48,938 nucleotides of DNA. It comes from RGIG995 sp045652445 (GTDB lineage Bacteria; Bacillota; Clostridia; Oscillospirales; UBA644). Where the stretch lies: the NCBI GenBank assembly GCA_045652445.1, contig JAZRUJ010000065.1, forward strand, positions 1 through 48,938. Direction: 5' to 3'. The position numbers and the translations under genes are program-made. Numbering within the stretch: the stretch's first letter is position 1; each line of letters opens with the position of its first letter. The notes under the pieces were generated by a model. The model searched no databases. It had not been told where the DNA came from and worked only from the letters and a program-made list of their open reading frames with translations. Positions 1 through 8,816 of this stretch are shown one piece after another.

Positions 1-2352
1 GTCTTTATCCAAGAAGGTCCCGGACATGGAGTCTTTCCCACCGATAGCAGCGGCATTTAGTTCCAGCTGTGCGTCCATGGCACCCAAGAGTGCGGCAAAC
101 GCTTTGCCCCAGCGGGTAGGTTCGGTACGCAACCGTTCAAAGAATTCCTGCAAGGTAAGATAAGCGTCTTTGTAATCCGCACCGGCGGCAACGATTTTTG
201 CCACAGAGTTATAAACTGCGGCACGGGCACCGGAATAGGGATCGACAGACATAACGTCAGGATCCAAGCCCCACGCCATAACACTGGCAGAATCGGTGGT
301 CTGACCGGGAAGAACCGGCAACAGAGCCGCCATCGCCTGTGCGGGGGTGCGTTGGGTCTTACCGCCGAACGGCATCAAAACGGAGCCGGCACCGATGGAA
401 CCGTCAAACCGTTCCACAAGGCCGCGGCGGCTGGAGGTTTTCAGGTCAGACGCCATCTGGCGAAGATCTGTATACAGAGCCTTGGAGAAAACCGAAAGAT
501 CTTTTTCGGTAACTTCCGCAACGGTGTGCTTATCTGCCCCGTTGGTATTCAAAAATTCCCGAGAAAGATTGGCGATGGTCTGTCCTTTCCAGGTCATGAC
601 CATACGGGCTTCTTCGGTGACGATAGCAACCCGATAGGCTTCGAGATTTTCAGCTTCCGCATAAGAAATAAAGGTATCCACGTCTTTGGCTTCTACCACA
701 ACTGCCATACGTTCCTGGGATTCGGAAATGGCAAGTTCTGTACCGTCCAGACCGTCGTACTTCTTGCGAACGGCATCCAGGTCGATCCGAAGACCGTCTG
801 CCAATTCCCCAATGGCAACGGAGACACCGCCGGCACCAAAGTCGTTACAACGTTTGATCAAGCGGGTCACTTTGGGATCCCGGAACAAACGTTGGATCTT
901 CCGTTCTTCGGGAGCATTCCCCTTTTGAACTTCCGAAGCCATCGTGGTGAGGGATTTCATATTGTGGCACTTGGACGATCCGGTTGCACCACCGATTCCG
1001 TCACGGCCGGTACGACCGCCCAAAAGGATAATAACGTCACCGGCATCGGGACGTTCCCGACGGACGTTATATGCGGGAGCAGCGGCAACAACAGCACCGC
1101 ATTCCAAACGTTTTGCTACGTATCCGTCGTGATAAATTTCCGCGACGTGACCGGTAGCAAGACCGATCTGGTTCCCGTAAGAAGAATATCCGGCAGCGGC
1201 TGTTTGGCAAATTTTCCGTTGAGGGAGTTTGCCGGGCAGGGTATCCGCAAGGGCAGTTCTGGGGTCAGATGCCCCGGTAACACGCATGGCCTGATGTACA
1301 TAGGCACGTCCCGAAAGAGGATCGCGGATACAACCGCCGATACAGGTAGCAGCCCCCCCGAAGGGTTCAATTTCCGTGGGGTGGTTATGAGTTTCGTTTT
1401 TAAACATCAAAAGCCAATCCTGGTCTTCCCCATTGACCGTTGCAGTCACATGAATAGAGCAGGCGTTGATTTCTTCGCTTTCGTCCAATTCAGGAAGAAC
1501 ACCGCGTTTTTTCAAGGTCTTGACGGCGATGGTAGCAATATCCATCAAAGTTTGAGGACGCTTTGCCGCCTTTTCTTCTCCGTATACTTCCACACGGGCG
1601 GCAAGATACCGTTCGTACGCTTTGGCAACGGCAGGATCGTGAATTTTCACGTCGTCAATGTGGGTAGAGAAGGTGGTATGACGGCAGTGATCCGACCAAT
1701 AGGTATCAACCACACGGATTTCGGTAATGGTGGGATCTCTCTTTTCTTCGTTCTTGAAATAGTTCTGCAAGAACTTCAGATCGTCCAGATCCATCGCAAG
1801 ACCGAGGGAATCTAAAAGATCGGAAAGACCGGCTTCGTCAAAACCGATAAACCCTTCCACAGTAGAGACGGTAGAAGGAATAGCGTATTCCACCGCGAGA
1901 GTTTCGGGCTTGTCCAAAGAGGCTTCCCGACTTTCTACGGCGTTGATAACGTACTTTTTAACAGTGTTAACATCTTCTTCGGTCAGATTTCCGCCAAGAA
2001 CGTAAACCTTTGCGGAGCGGACGGTGGGACGTTCGCCCTGGCTTTGCAACTGAATGCATTGTGCAGCGGAGTCTGCCCGTTGGTCAAACTGACCGGGCAA
2101 AGGTTCTACCGCAAAAACGATGCCGCCCTTGGGGTCAATCCCATCGGAGACAAGGTCCAGTTGCGGTTCAGAAAAAATGGTGCGAACGGCTTTGTCAAAC
2201 AACGCTTCATCGATGTTTTCTACATCGTAACGGTTAATGACCCGAACGCTTTCCAGGGCCTTGATGCCCACCAAATTTTTCAACTCGGAGCAAAGTCCGT
2301 TTGCTTCATGTGCCAACTCGGCACGCTTTTCTACATAAACTCGAAAAACCAT
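1..2352 (-). CDS. purL: Phosphoribosylformylglycinamidine synthase, large form (3' end outside window)
   Basis: PurL converts FGAR, glutamine and ATP to FGAM, step 4 of purine synthesis. The ATG at 2352 opens a frame of 784 codons that is still open at base 1, so the C-terminal part, normally a glutaminase domain in the roughly 1250-residue form, lies outside. Seen: the PurS-like N-terminal region, the linker motif WSDHCRHT at residues 218-225, and the AIR-synthase-type ATP domain with FKNETHNHPTEIEPFGGAATCIGG around residues 325-345. The start sits 10 bases after purD's partner sequence ends, with GGAGAC just upstream. It is the last gene of the pur operon seen here. Identification is firm; the presence of the glutaminase domain is expected from the family but not visible. 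Confidence 0.96.
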   Translation of the reverse strand, partial: MVFRVYVEKRAELAHEANGLCSELKNLVGIKALESVRVINRYDVENIDEALFDKAVRTIFSEPQLDLVSDGIDPKGGIVFAVEPLPGQFDQRADSAAQCIQLQSQGERPTVRSAKVYVLGGNLTEEDVNTVKKYVINAVESREASLDKPETLAVEYAIPSTVSTVEGFIGFDEAGLSDLLDSLGLAMDLDDLKFLQNYFKNEEKRDPTITEIRVVDTYWSDHCRHTTFSTHIDDVKIHDPAVAKAYERYLAARVEVYGEEKAAKRPQTLMDIATIAVKTLKKRGVLPELDESEEINACSIHVTATVNGEDQDWLLMFKNETHNHPTEIEPFGGAATCIGGCIRDPLSGRAYVHQAMRVTGASDPRTALADTLPGKLPQRKICQTAAAGYSSYGNQIGLATGHVAEIYHDGYVAKRLECGAVVAAAPAYNVRRERPDAGDVIILLGGRTGRDGIGGATGSSKCHNMKSLTTMASEVQKGNAPEERKIQRLFRDPKVTRLIKRCNDFGAGGVSVAIGELADGLRIDLDAVRKKYDGLDGTELAISESQERMAVVVEAKDVDTFISYAEAENLEAYRVAIVTEEARMVMTWKGQTIANLSREFLNTNGADKHTVAEVTEKDLSVFSKALYTDLRQMASDLKTSSRRGLVERFDGSIGAGSVLMPFGGKTQRTPAQAMAALLPVLPGQTTDSASVMAWGLDPDVMSVDPYSGARAAVYNSVAKIVAAGADYKDAYLTLQEFFERLRTEPTRWGKAFAALLGAMDAQLELNAAAIGGKDSMSGTFLDKD

Positions 2353-2362
2353 AGATGTCTCC

Positions 2363-3628
2363 TTACTTTCCGGCTTTCAAGGCACGGGCACCGATGTCCT
2401 TACGCCAGAAAGCATTTTCAAAAGAAATTCGATTAACGGCTTTATAAGCACCGTCCAAGGCTTGGGGCAAGGTATCTCCCGTTGCGGTAACACCCAATAC
2501 CCGACCGCCGGCGGTGAGCAGTTTTCCGTCTACTCGTTTTGCACCGGCAACGTAGACCTGATTTTGCAAATCCTCGGGAATGGTGATCTCAAATCCGGTC
2601 TGATATTTTTGAGGATATCCGGCAGATGCCATAACAACGCAGGCACAAGCACCGTCTCGGAATTTGACCATATCGGGGGTCAACGTTCCGTCGGTGGTGG
2701 CTTTCATGATAGAGAGAAGATCGCTTTCCAACAAAGGAAGGACCACTTGGGTTTCCGGATCGCCGAACCGACAGTTGTACTCAATTACTTTCGGTCCTTT
2801 GGGGGTAAGCATCAAGCCGAAATAAAGGCAACCTTTAAAGGTTCTTCCCTCGGCGTTCATGGCATCAATAGTGGGTTTGAAGATGGTTTCCATACAAAGG
2901 GCGGCGATATCTTCGGTATAATATGGATTGGGGGCAATCGTACCCATACCGCCGGTATTTAATCCTTCGTCGTTATCCAACGCCCGTTTGTGGTCCATGG
3001 AAGAAACCATGGGAACCACGGTTTTTCCGTCGGTAAAAGACAACACGGAAACTTCGGGACCGGTCAAAAATTCTTCCACCACAACGCGGCTTCCGCTTTC
3101 CCCAAAGATTTTATCTTCCATCATGGAGCGGACGGCGTCTTTTGCTTCGTCCCGTGTCATGGCGATGACCACGCCCTTACCGAGAGCCAACCCGTCGGCT
3201 TTAACGACGGTGGGAATGGGGGCCGTTTCCAGATAATCCAGAGCCTTGTCCATTTCGGTAAAGACTTCGTATTGTGCGGTGGGGATGCCGTATTTCTTCA
3301 TCAAATCTTTGGAAAACACCTTGCTACCCTCGAGAATGGCGGCGTTTGCCTTGGGTCCAAAGCTGGGAATTCCGACTTCGTTCAAGGCGTCCACACAACC
3401 CAAAACCAAGGGATCGTCGGGGGCAACAACGGCGTAGTCGATCTGATGTTCTACAGCAAATTTAACGATATTTTCAATATCTTTCGCTCCGATATCCACA
3501 CAGGTAGCGTCGGCCGTCATGCCGCCGTTTCCGGGGAGAGCGTAAAGTTCGGTTACGTCAGGATTTTCACGGAGTTTTTTTATGATGGTATGTTCTCTAC
3601 CACCACTTCCGACAACGAGTAATTTCAT
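2363..3628 (-). CDS. purD: Phosphoribosylamine-glycine ligase (GAR synthetase)
   Basis: PurD joins phosphoribosylamine and glycine with ATP to make GAR. The frame is open further upstream, but the ATG at 3628 is chosen because AGGAGA lies 7 bases before it and the protein then begins MKLLVVGSGGREHTI, the usual PurD nucleotide-binding start; this gives 421 residues, the normal length. The ATP-grasp domain follows, with VVKADGLALGKGV, a GPEVSVLSFTDG segment and the metal-binding YNCRFGDPETQ. It lies 14 bases after the formyltransferase gene and 10 before purL, so the three are co-transcribed. Confidence 0.96.
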   Translation of the reverse strand: MKLLVVGSGGREHTIIKKLRENPDVTELYALPGNGGMTADATCVDIGAKDIENIVKFAVEHQIDYAVVAPDDPLVLGCVDALNEVGIPSFGPKANAAILEGSKVFSKDLMKKYGIPTAQYEVFTEMDKALDYLETAPIPTVVKADGLALGKGVVIAMTRDEAKDAVRSMMEDKIFGESGSRVVVEEFLTGPEVSVLSFTDGKTVVPMVSSMDHKRALDNDEGLNTGGMGTIAPNPYYTEDIAALCMETIFKPTIDAMNAEGRTFKGCLYFGLMLTPKGPKVIEYNCRFGDPETQVVLPLLESDLLSIMKATTDGTLTPDMVKFRDGACACVVMASAGYPQKYQTGFEITIPEDLQNQVYVAGAKRVDGKLLTAGGRVLGVTATGDTLPQALDGAYKAVNRISFENAFWRKDIGARALKAGK

Positions 3629-3642
3629 GGTTTGTCTCCTTA

Positions 3643-4827
3643 TTAGTGATGGAACAGTCTCATACCGGTGAATGCCATGGAAATTCCCAATTCGTTGCAA
3701 CGGGCGATCACGATATCGTCCCGAATGGAGCCACCGGGTTCGGCAATATAATCAGCACCGCTGGCATAAGCCCGTTGAATATTGTCATCAAAGGGGAAGA
3801 ATGCGTCGGAACCGAGAGCAACCCCGCGAATGGTGGAAAGATATGCCTTCATTTCCTCGGCGGTAAAGGGGTCGGGACGGACGGTGAAATATTTCTGCCA
3901 AATACCTTCGGCACAAACGTCTTCTTCGTTCTTGTTGATATAACCGTCGATCACGTTATCCCGTTCGGGGCGGGACAGTTCCGGTTTGAAAGGCAGGTTA
4001 AGAACTTTGTCCGCCTGACGCAGATGCCAGGTGTCCGCTTTTCCGCCGGCAAGACGGGTACAGTGAATTCTCGACTGCTGACCGGCACCAACACCGATTG
4101 CCTGACCGTCAACAGCGTAGCAAACCGAGTTGGATTGGGTATATTTCAAAGTGATCAAAGCAACGATTAGATCCCGCTTTGCGGATTCGGGAATATCTTT
4201 CTTATCCGTTACCACGTTGTTCAACAGGTCATAGTCAATTTTGAAATCGTTTCTGCCCTGTTCAAAAGTGATTCCGTAAACCTGTTTGTGTTCGATGGCG
4301 GCGGGAACGTAGTCGGGGTCAATTTTAACCACGTTATAAGCACCCTTACGCTTGGTTTTTAAAAGTTCCAGAGCCTCATCGGTATAACCGGGGGCGATAA
4401 CACCGTCGGAAATTTCCCGGAAGATCATCTGGGCGGTCATCAAATCGCACACGTCGGAAAGAGCAACCCAGTCCCCGTAAGAACACATCCGGTCGGTCCC
4501 TCTCGCACGGGCGTAGGCACAAGCCAAGGGGTTTTCGTCCAACCCTTCAATGTCGTCGACAAAACAAGCCTTTTTCAGCTTTTCGGGGAGAGGCGTCCCC
4601 ACAGCAGCAGAAGTGGGAGAAACGTGTTTAAAAGAAGCTGCAGCGGGAAGTCCCAGGGCTTCTTTGAGTTCTTTGACCAACTGCCAGGAGTTAAAGGCGT
4701 CCAGGAAGTTGATATAACCGGGTCTGCCGGACAGAATTTCGATGGGAAGTTCCGATCCGTCGTGCATGAAGATCTTTGCAGGTTTTTGGTTGGGATTACA
4801 ACCGTATTTCAGTTCAAATTCTTTCAT
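3643..4827 (-). CDS. purH: Stand-alone AICAR formyltransferase (PurH C-terminal type)
   Basis: This 394-residue protein transfers the formyl group of 10-formyl-THF to AICAR, giving FAICAR. It corresponds only to the formyltransferase half of bifunctional PurH: the methylglyoxal-synthase-like IMP cyclohydrolase domain is absent and the protein starts directly with FELKYGCNPNQKPA. The catalytic Lys-His pair is present as K67-H68 in SFKHVSPTSAAVG. Later motifs SNSVCYAVDGQAIGVGAGQQSR and DAFFPFDDNIQRA are typical of the family. The missing cyclohydrolase is supplied by the gene just upstream (4842-5558). A shortage of formyl-THF would make its substrate AICAR (ZMP) build up, which fits the ZTP riboswitch at the operon head. 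Confidence 0.94.
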   Translation of the reverse strand: MKEFELKYGCNPNQKPAKIFMHDGSELPIEILSGRPGYINFLDAFNSWQLVKELKEALGLPAAASFKHVSPTSAAVGTPLPEKLKKACFVDDIEGLDENPLACAYARARGTDRMCSYGDWVALSDVCDLMTAQMIFREISDGVIAPGYTDEALELLKTKRKGAYNVVKIDPDYVPAAIEHKQVYGITFEQGRNDFKIDYDLLNNVVTDKKDIPESAKRDLIVALITLKYTQSNSVCYAVDGQAIGVGAGQQSRIHCTRLAGGKADTWHLRQADKVLNLPFKPELSRPERDNVIDGYINKNEEDVCAEGIWQKYFTVRPDPFTAEEMKAYLSTIRGVALGSDAFFPFDDNIQRAYASGADYIAEPGGSIRDDIVIARCNELGISMAFTGMRLFHH

Positions 4828-4841
4828 TTCCCTATTCTCCC

Positions 4842-5558
4842 TTATTTGTTTTTATTTACGATTCGAGTTTCGGTCTCGCCGCTTTCCAGGTCGATATAAC
4901 GGACAAAGAGGGAAACTTTGTTGTCTTGATTCAGGTTTGTCCAAATCAAGTCGGTCATTTCGTCAATGGAAACATCGGGCAATTCCAACGTTTTGGGTTC
5001 CCCCTCAAAGGAAGGCAACGGATTACCGTCGCACTGATAGGTATGAATGAATTTTGCCTTTCCGCAAAGAGGATTATTGTAAGCATAGGTAAAACGTTCG
5101 CAGGAAGAATCATCTCCCTCGGCGGATTTGAGAATGGACATAGCAAAGTTCATTTCACCCTTTTCGTGGTGAATGATCCCGGAAATGCGGGGGGTAAAAT
5201 TGGGAGCGTCGTCTTCAAACTCCCGGGTACGCAGAGCTTGTTCAAAGGTCATCTGCTTGTCCATCAATTCATAGATGGTATCGGTTTGATCCCCGTTGGT
5301 TACGATGGTCTTGTTTCCCAAAACGCGAACGGGATAATAGATAATCAGATGGGGATCGGTCATTTTGGATTCGTCAAAGGCTTTGGTACGCATGGCGTCT
5401 CCCTCGGCGACAAATACCCGGTTACGGCTGTTTTCACTTCTGCCCATGATGAAATATGCGGTGACGGCTTTTTTCCCGTCCGAGGATTTACCGATGATGA
5501 TCCCTCTGCCGTGATAGGCAAGGGAATTAAGTTCGTTAGCGATGGTAGAAATTTTCAT
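4842..5558 (-). CDS. purO: PurO-type IMP cyclohydrolase
   Basis: A 238-residue protein resembling the archaeal-type IMP cyclohydrolase (PurO), which closes FAICAR to IMP. Seen: N-terminal NELNSLAYHGRGIIIGKSSDGKKAVTAYFIMGRSENSRNRVF, close to the conserved start of that family, and the compact Ntn-like beta-rich length. Its place directly before a formyltransferase that lacks the cyclohydrolase domain supports the role strongly: the two proteins together replace bifunctional PurH. The gap to the formyltransferase gene is 14 bases. The exact active-site residues were not checked against a structure. Confidence 0.88.
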   Translation of the reverse strand: MKISTIANELNSLAYHGRGIIIGKSSDGKKAVTAYFIMGRSENSRNRVFVAEGDAMRTKAFDESKMTDPHLIIYYPVRVLGNKTIVTNGDQTDTIYELMDKQMTFEQALRTREFEDDAPNFTPRISGIIHHEKGEMNFAMSILKSAEGDDSSCERFTYAYNNPLCGKAKFIHTYQCDGNPLPSFEGEPKTLELPDVSIDEMTDLIWTNLNQDNKVSLFVRYIDLESGETETRIVNKNK

Positions 5559-5578
5559 TTCTATTCTCCTTTCGGGAT

Positions 5579-6208
5579 TCAGTCAATATAAACCTTGTTA
5601 TCTGCTACGCGGATCTTTCCCTCACAGAACAGGCGAACCGCTTCCGGAAGAATCTTCCATTCGGCTTCTTCCATAATTCGTTGTTGCAAGGTTTCGGGAG
5701 TGTCGTCCATGCGGACGTCTACGGCTTTTTGTAAGATAATGGGACCGGCATCGCATTCCGGAGTAACGATATGTACCGTAGCACCGGAAACTTTTACTCC
5801 TTTGGCAAGGGCGGCTTCATGTACGTGAAGTCCGTAATACCCCTTTCCGCAAAAGGAAGGGATCAAGGCGGGGTGAACGTTGATGATACGATTGGGAAAT
5901 GCCTGATAAACCTGTTCGTCGATAATGGTCAAAAATCCGGCCAAAACGACCAGGTCGATCTTTTCATCCAGCAACGTATCTGCCAAAGCTCGGGAATAGT
6001 CCGCAATCGTCTCAAAAGCTTTCCGCGGGAGAACTTTGGAAGGAATCCCGTTCTGTTCCGCCCGTTGCAACGCATAAACTCCGGGCTTGGAGGCGACCAC
6101 AAGAGAAATCTTGCCGTTGCCGAACATTCCGGTTTTTTCCGCGTCAATCAGAGCTTGGAGATTGGTTCCGCCCCCGGAGACCAACACGGCGATGCGAGTG
6201 GTCAACAT
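5579..6208 (-). CDS. purN: Phosphoribosylglycinamide formyltransferase
   Basis: PurN formylates GAR with 10-formyl-THF. The 209-residue protein has the Rossmann start RIAVLVSGGGTNLQALI and the catalytic trio of the family at N110, H112 (INVHPALIPSF) and D153 (TPECDAGPII). The substrate loop reads SFCGKGYYGLHVHEAAL, with Cys where Lys is common. The ATG at 6208 lies inside the 3' end of purM (7-base overlap), which implies translational coupling. Confidence 0.96.
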   Translation of the reverse strand: MLTTRIAVLVSGGGTNLQALIDAEKTGMFGNGKISLVVASKPGVYALQRAEQNGIPSKVLPRKAFETIADYSRALADTLLDEKIDLVVLAGFLTIIDEQVYQAFPNRIINVHPALIPSFCGKGYYGLHVHEAALAKGVKVSGATVHIVTPECDAGPIILQKAVDVRMDDTPETLQQRIMEEAEWKILPEAVRLFCEGKIRVADNKVYID

Positions 6209-7251
6209 ATGGTCACCTTGTCGTCGGATTTCACGATTTCACCGATGACATAAGCATCTTCCCCGTTTGCTTTCAGGATTTCCAGAGCGGTATCCACCTG
6301 ATCTGCGGGAACGACGATGCTCATACCGACGCCCATGTTGTAAGTATTGAACATATCCCGTTCGGGAATGTTACCGGTCTTGGCGATGAGGTCGAAAATG
6401 GGAAGAACCTTAACGGCACTCTTGCGAATCTTTGCCCCCAAGCCATCGGGAATGGAACGGGGAATATTTTCATAGAATCCGCCGCCGGTAATATGAGAGA
6501 TGCCCTTAACGTCCACTTTTTCCAACAAAGCAAGAACGGATTTTACGTAAATCTTGGTGGGAACCAGCAGGGCTTCCGCTACGGTCTTTCCACCCAATTC
6601 TTCCCGGGGAACGTAGAGGTCGGGATTGTTGTTATCAATATCAAAGACTTTCCGGCAAAGGCTGAAGCCGTTGGAATGAATCCCGGTGGAAGCCAGGGCG
6701 ATCACAACGTGGCCGGCGTTCATACGGGTGTTGTCCAAAATCTTTTTCTTATCTACAACACCTACCGCAAAACCGGCAAGGTCGTAATCGTCCACGGGCA
6801 TCATGCCGGGATGTTCTGCCGTTTCACCGCCGATCAGGGCAGCACCGGACTGAACACAGCCTTCCGCGACACCGCTAACGATGGCTGCAATCTTTTCGGG
6901 AATATTCTTTCCACAGGCAATATAATCCAGGAAAAACAAGGGTTTTGCACCGACACAGATAATGTCGTTCACGCACATGGCAACCGCGTCAATACCGATG
7001 GTATCGTGTTTATCCATGAGAATGGCAAGTTTTACTTTGGTACCGCAGCCGTCGGTTCCGGAAACCAAAACCGGTTCTTCCATACCGGCAACGGGCAGAC
7101 CGAAACAACCGCCAAAGCCACCGACGTCGTCCAGGCAGCCCTCGTTTTTGGTACGGGTAACGTGTTTTTTCATTAATTCTACAGCCTTGTAACCGGCGGT
7201 GATATCAACACCAGCAGCAGCGTAGCTGTCAGATTTGGATTGAGGATGCAT
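6202..7251 (-). CDS. purM: Phosphoribosylformylglycinamidine cyclo-ligase (AIR synthetase)
   Basis: PurM closes FGAM to AIR using ATP. The 349-residue length is normal. The family signatures are visible: SYAAAGVDITAGYKAV near the start, VSGTDGCGTKVKLA, DAVAMCVNDI, ALIGGETAEHPGM and HITGGGFYENIPR. The ATG at 7251 is preceded by AAGGAGAATCTCTT. It lies between purF (44-base gap) and purN (7-base overlap) in the same transcript. Confidence 0.96.
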   Translation of the reverse strand: MHPQSKSDSYAAAGVDITAGYKAVELMKKHVTRTKNEGCLDDVGGFGGCFGLPVAGMEEPVLVSGTDGCGTKVKLAILMDKHDTIGIDAVAMCVNDIICVGAKPLFFLDYIACGKNIPEKIAAIVSGVAEGCVQSGAALIGGETAEHPGMMPVDDYDLAGFAVGVVDKKKILDNTRMNAGHVVIALASTGIHSNGFSLCRKVFDIDNNNPDLYVPREELGGKTVAEALLVPTKIYVKSVLALLEKVDVKGISHITGGGFYENIPRSIPDGLGAKIRKSAVKVLPIFDLIAKTGNIPERDMFNTYNMGVGMSIVVPADQVDTALEILKANGEDAYVIGEIVKSDDKVTIC

Positions 7252-7295
7252 AAGAGATTCTCCTTCCGTTTCGTTTATCGTAATTTTTTATTTTC

Positions 7296-8720
7296 TTATT
7301 CTTTTCCGCTCCAGCAGTAAGTACAGAGTTTTTCAGGGTCAATACCGATCGCTTTCAAAACGCCGTCTAATGACTGGAATTCCAGGGACGTAAAACCGAA
7401 ACGATCACTGATAGCCCGGCGAAGATTTCTGCCCCGTTCCGTGGAGGCGTCGGAATATTCCTCCAAATAATCAAATCCGGCTTCTCCTTCCAAATCGAAG
7501 ATGACCCGGCGTGCCAACAGTTCCATATCACTGTTTGCACGGGAGAAATTCAGATATTTACAGCTGTACATAATGGGAGGACAACCAGAACGCATGTGAA
7601 CGCTCTTTGCCCCGTGTTCGTACAAAAACTCCACGGTTTCTTTTAATTGAGTTCCGCGAACGATGGAGTCATCCACAAAGAGCAGATTTTTCCCCTCAAT
7701 AAACTGACGAATTGGGATCTGCTTCATCTTGGCAACTTTTTCCCGCTCTGCCTGGCGGCTGGGAGTAAAACTTCTTGCCCAGGTGGGGGTATATTTGATA
7801 TAAGGACGGGCAAAAGGAACGTGACATTTGTTACCGTATCCGATTGCCAAGGGCGTTCCCGAATCAGGAAGACCGCCTACGTAATCCAAGTTGTCGTGAT
7901 TCCCGTTTTTCGCATCGGTATCCGCCAAAATTTCACCGTCACGATTCCGCATGTATTCCACGTTTACCCCTTCGTAAGTAGAAGCAGGATAGCCGTAGTA
8001 CGTCCACAAAAAGGCACACATACGCATCTTTTCCCCGGGAGCAATCAGTTGGGTAATGCCTTGGGAAGAAAGTTCCACCACTTCACCGGGTCCCAATTCC
8101 CGGGTAACGGTATAGCCCAATTTTTCACAGGCAAAAGACTCAAACGAAGCACAGTAATCGCCATCACGCTCACCGATTTCCACCGGAGTACGTCCGAGAA
8201 GATCCCGAGCAACTACCAGATTCCCGCCTTCCTTCAAAATCAAAATGGAAGCGGAGCCGTCGATACATTGTTGGGCAAAACGAATCCCTTCCTCAAAGGT
8301 ATTTCGTTGACTGATCAAGGCTGCAATCAATTCCAGAGAATTGACCCGACCGGCGGTCATGGCGGAATAGTATCCGCCGCCGCCCTCAAAATATTGGTCA
8401 ATCAGCTCTTTTGCGTTGTTAATAACACCCACCATGCAAATGGCATAGGTGCCCAATTTAGAGCGAATCAAAAGAGGCTGGGGATCCTGGTCGCTAATAC
8501 AACCGATGGCAGACGTCCCCTGCATTTCATCAAAAATATATTCAAATTTGGTTCGGAAGGGGGAATTTTGAATGTTATGAATTTCACGCTGCAATCCCCG
8601 TCCCTTATCGTAAGCCGCCATGCCGCCCCGATGGGTTCCCAAGTGGGAATGATAGTCGGTGCCGAAAAACACGTCGGCGATGGCATCTTGCTTACAGACT
8701 GCTCCGAAAAAGCCTCCCAT
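7296..8720 (-). CDS. purF: PurF-like amidophosphoribosyltransferase lacking the N-terminal nucleophile cysteine
   Basis: Homologue of PurF, which makes phosphoribosylamine from PRPP and an amide nitrogen. The ATG at 8720 (GGAGG 11 bases upstream) gives 474 residues; a TTG three codons upstream is the alternative. The phosphoribosyltransferase half is intact: PRPP loop VDDSIVRGT at 349-357. Four cysteines, C235, C380, C466 and C469 (CTYC), sit where Bacillus-type PurF binds a 4Fe-4S cluster. The N-terminal Ntn domain is kept (FGTDYHSHLGTHRGGMA), but the protein begins MGGFFGAVC: Gly2 stands where the catalytic Cys must be exposed, and no upstream start supplies one. From memory a similar cysteine-less PurF-like group exists in Bacteroidetes. 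It may use free ammonia or a partner glutaminase. Family firm, catalytic mode uncertain. Confidence 0.88.
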   Translation of the reverse strand: MGGFFGAVCKQDAIADVFFGTDYHSHLGTHRGGMAAYDKGRGLQREIHNIQNSPFRTKFEYIFDEMQGTSAIGCISDQDPQPLLIRSKLGTYAICMVGVINNAKELIDQYFEGGGGYYSAMTAGRVNSLELIAALISQRNTFEEGIRFAQQCIDGSASILILKEGGNLVVARDLLGRTPVEIGERDGDYCASFESFACEKLGYTVTRELGPGEVVELSSQGITQLIAPGEKMRMCAFLWTYYGYPASTYEGVNVEYMRNRDGEILADTDAKNGNHDNLDYVGGLPDSGTPLAIGYGNKCHVPFARPYIKYTPTWARSFTPSRQAEREKVAKMKQIPIRQFIEGKNLLFVDDSIVRGTQLKETVEFLYEHGAKSVHMRSGCPPIMYSCKYLNFSRANSDMELLARRVIFDLEGEAGFDYLEEYSDASTERGRNLRRAISDRFGFTSLEFQSLDGVLKAIGIDPEKLCTYCWSGKE

Positions 8721-8774
8721 ATATGGCAAATCCTCCGTAGGAAAGTAAAAATAAGTGTTTTAAAAAAGCAAGAC

Positions 8775-8805
8775 CCGGATCGCACCTACAGGGAGTGCGA
8801 TCCGG
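8775..8805 (-). terminator. Strong hairpin with trailing T-tract between purC and purF
   Basis: Minus strand CCGGATCGCAC / GTGCGATCCGG, a perfect 11-bp stem with a 9-base loop, then GTCTTGC and six T (8761-8767). It lies inside the pur operon, 11 bases after the purC stop, so it could be an attenuator, a partial terminator setting purEC above purFMN, or an mRNA-stability element. Confidence 0.65.
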
Positions 8806-8816
8806 AATTGGATTCA

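Noticed and set aside
352..1815. A 487-codon open frame on the plus strand
   Set aside because: It runs opposite to purL, whose protein motifs are unmistakable, has no ribosome site and gives a low-complexity protein with no recognisable domain.
3628..3700. Longer purD, starting 24 codons upstream
   Set aside because: The extension overlaps the formyltransferase end and lacks a ribosome site; the ATG at 3628 has AGGAGA and the standard PurD start.
8721..8729. TTG start three codons upstream of purF
   Set aside because: It is closer to the ribosome site than optimal and does not add a Cys; ATG 8720 is preferred, though it does not change the main finding.
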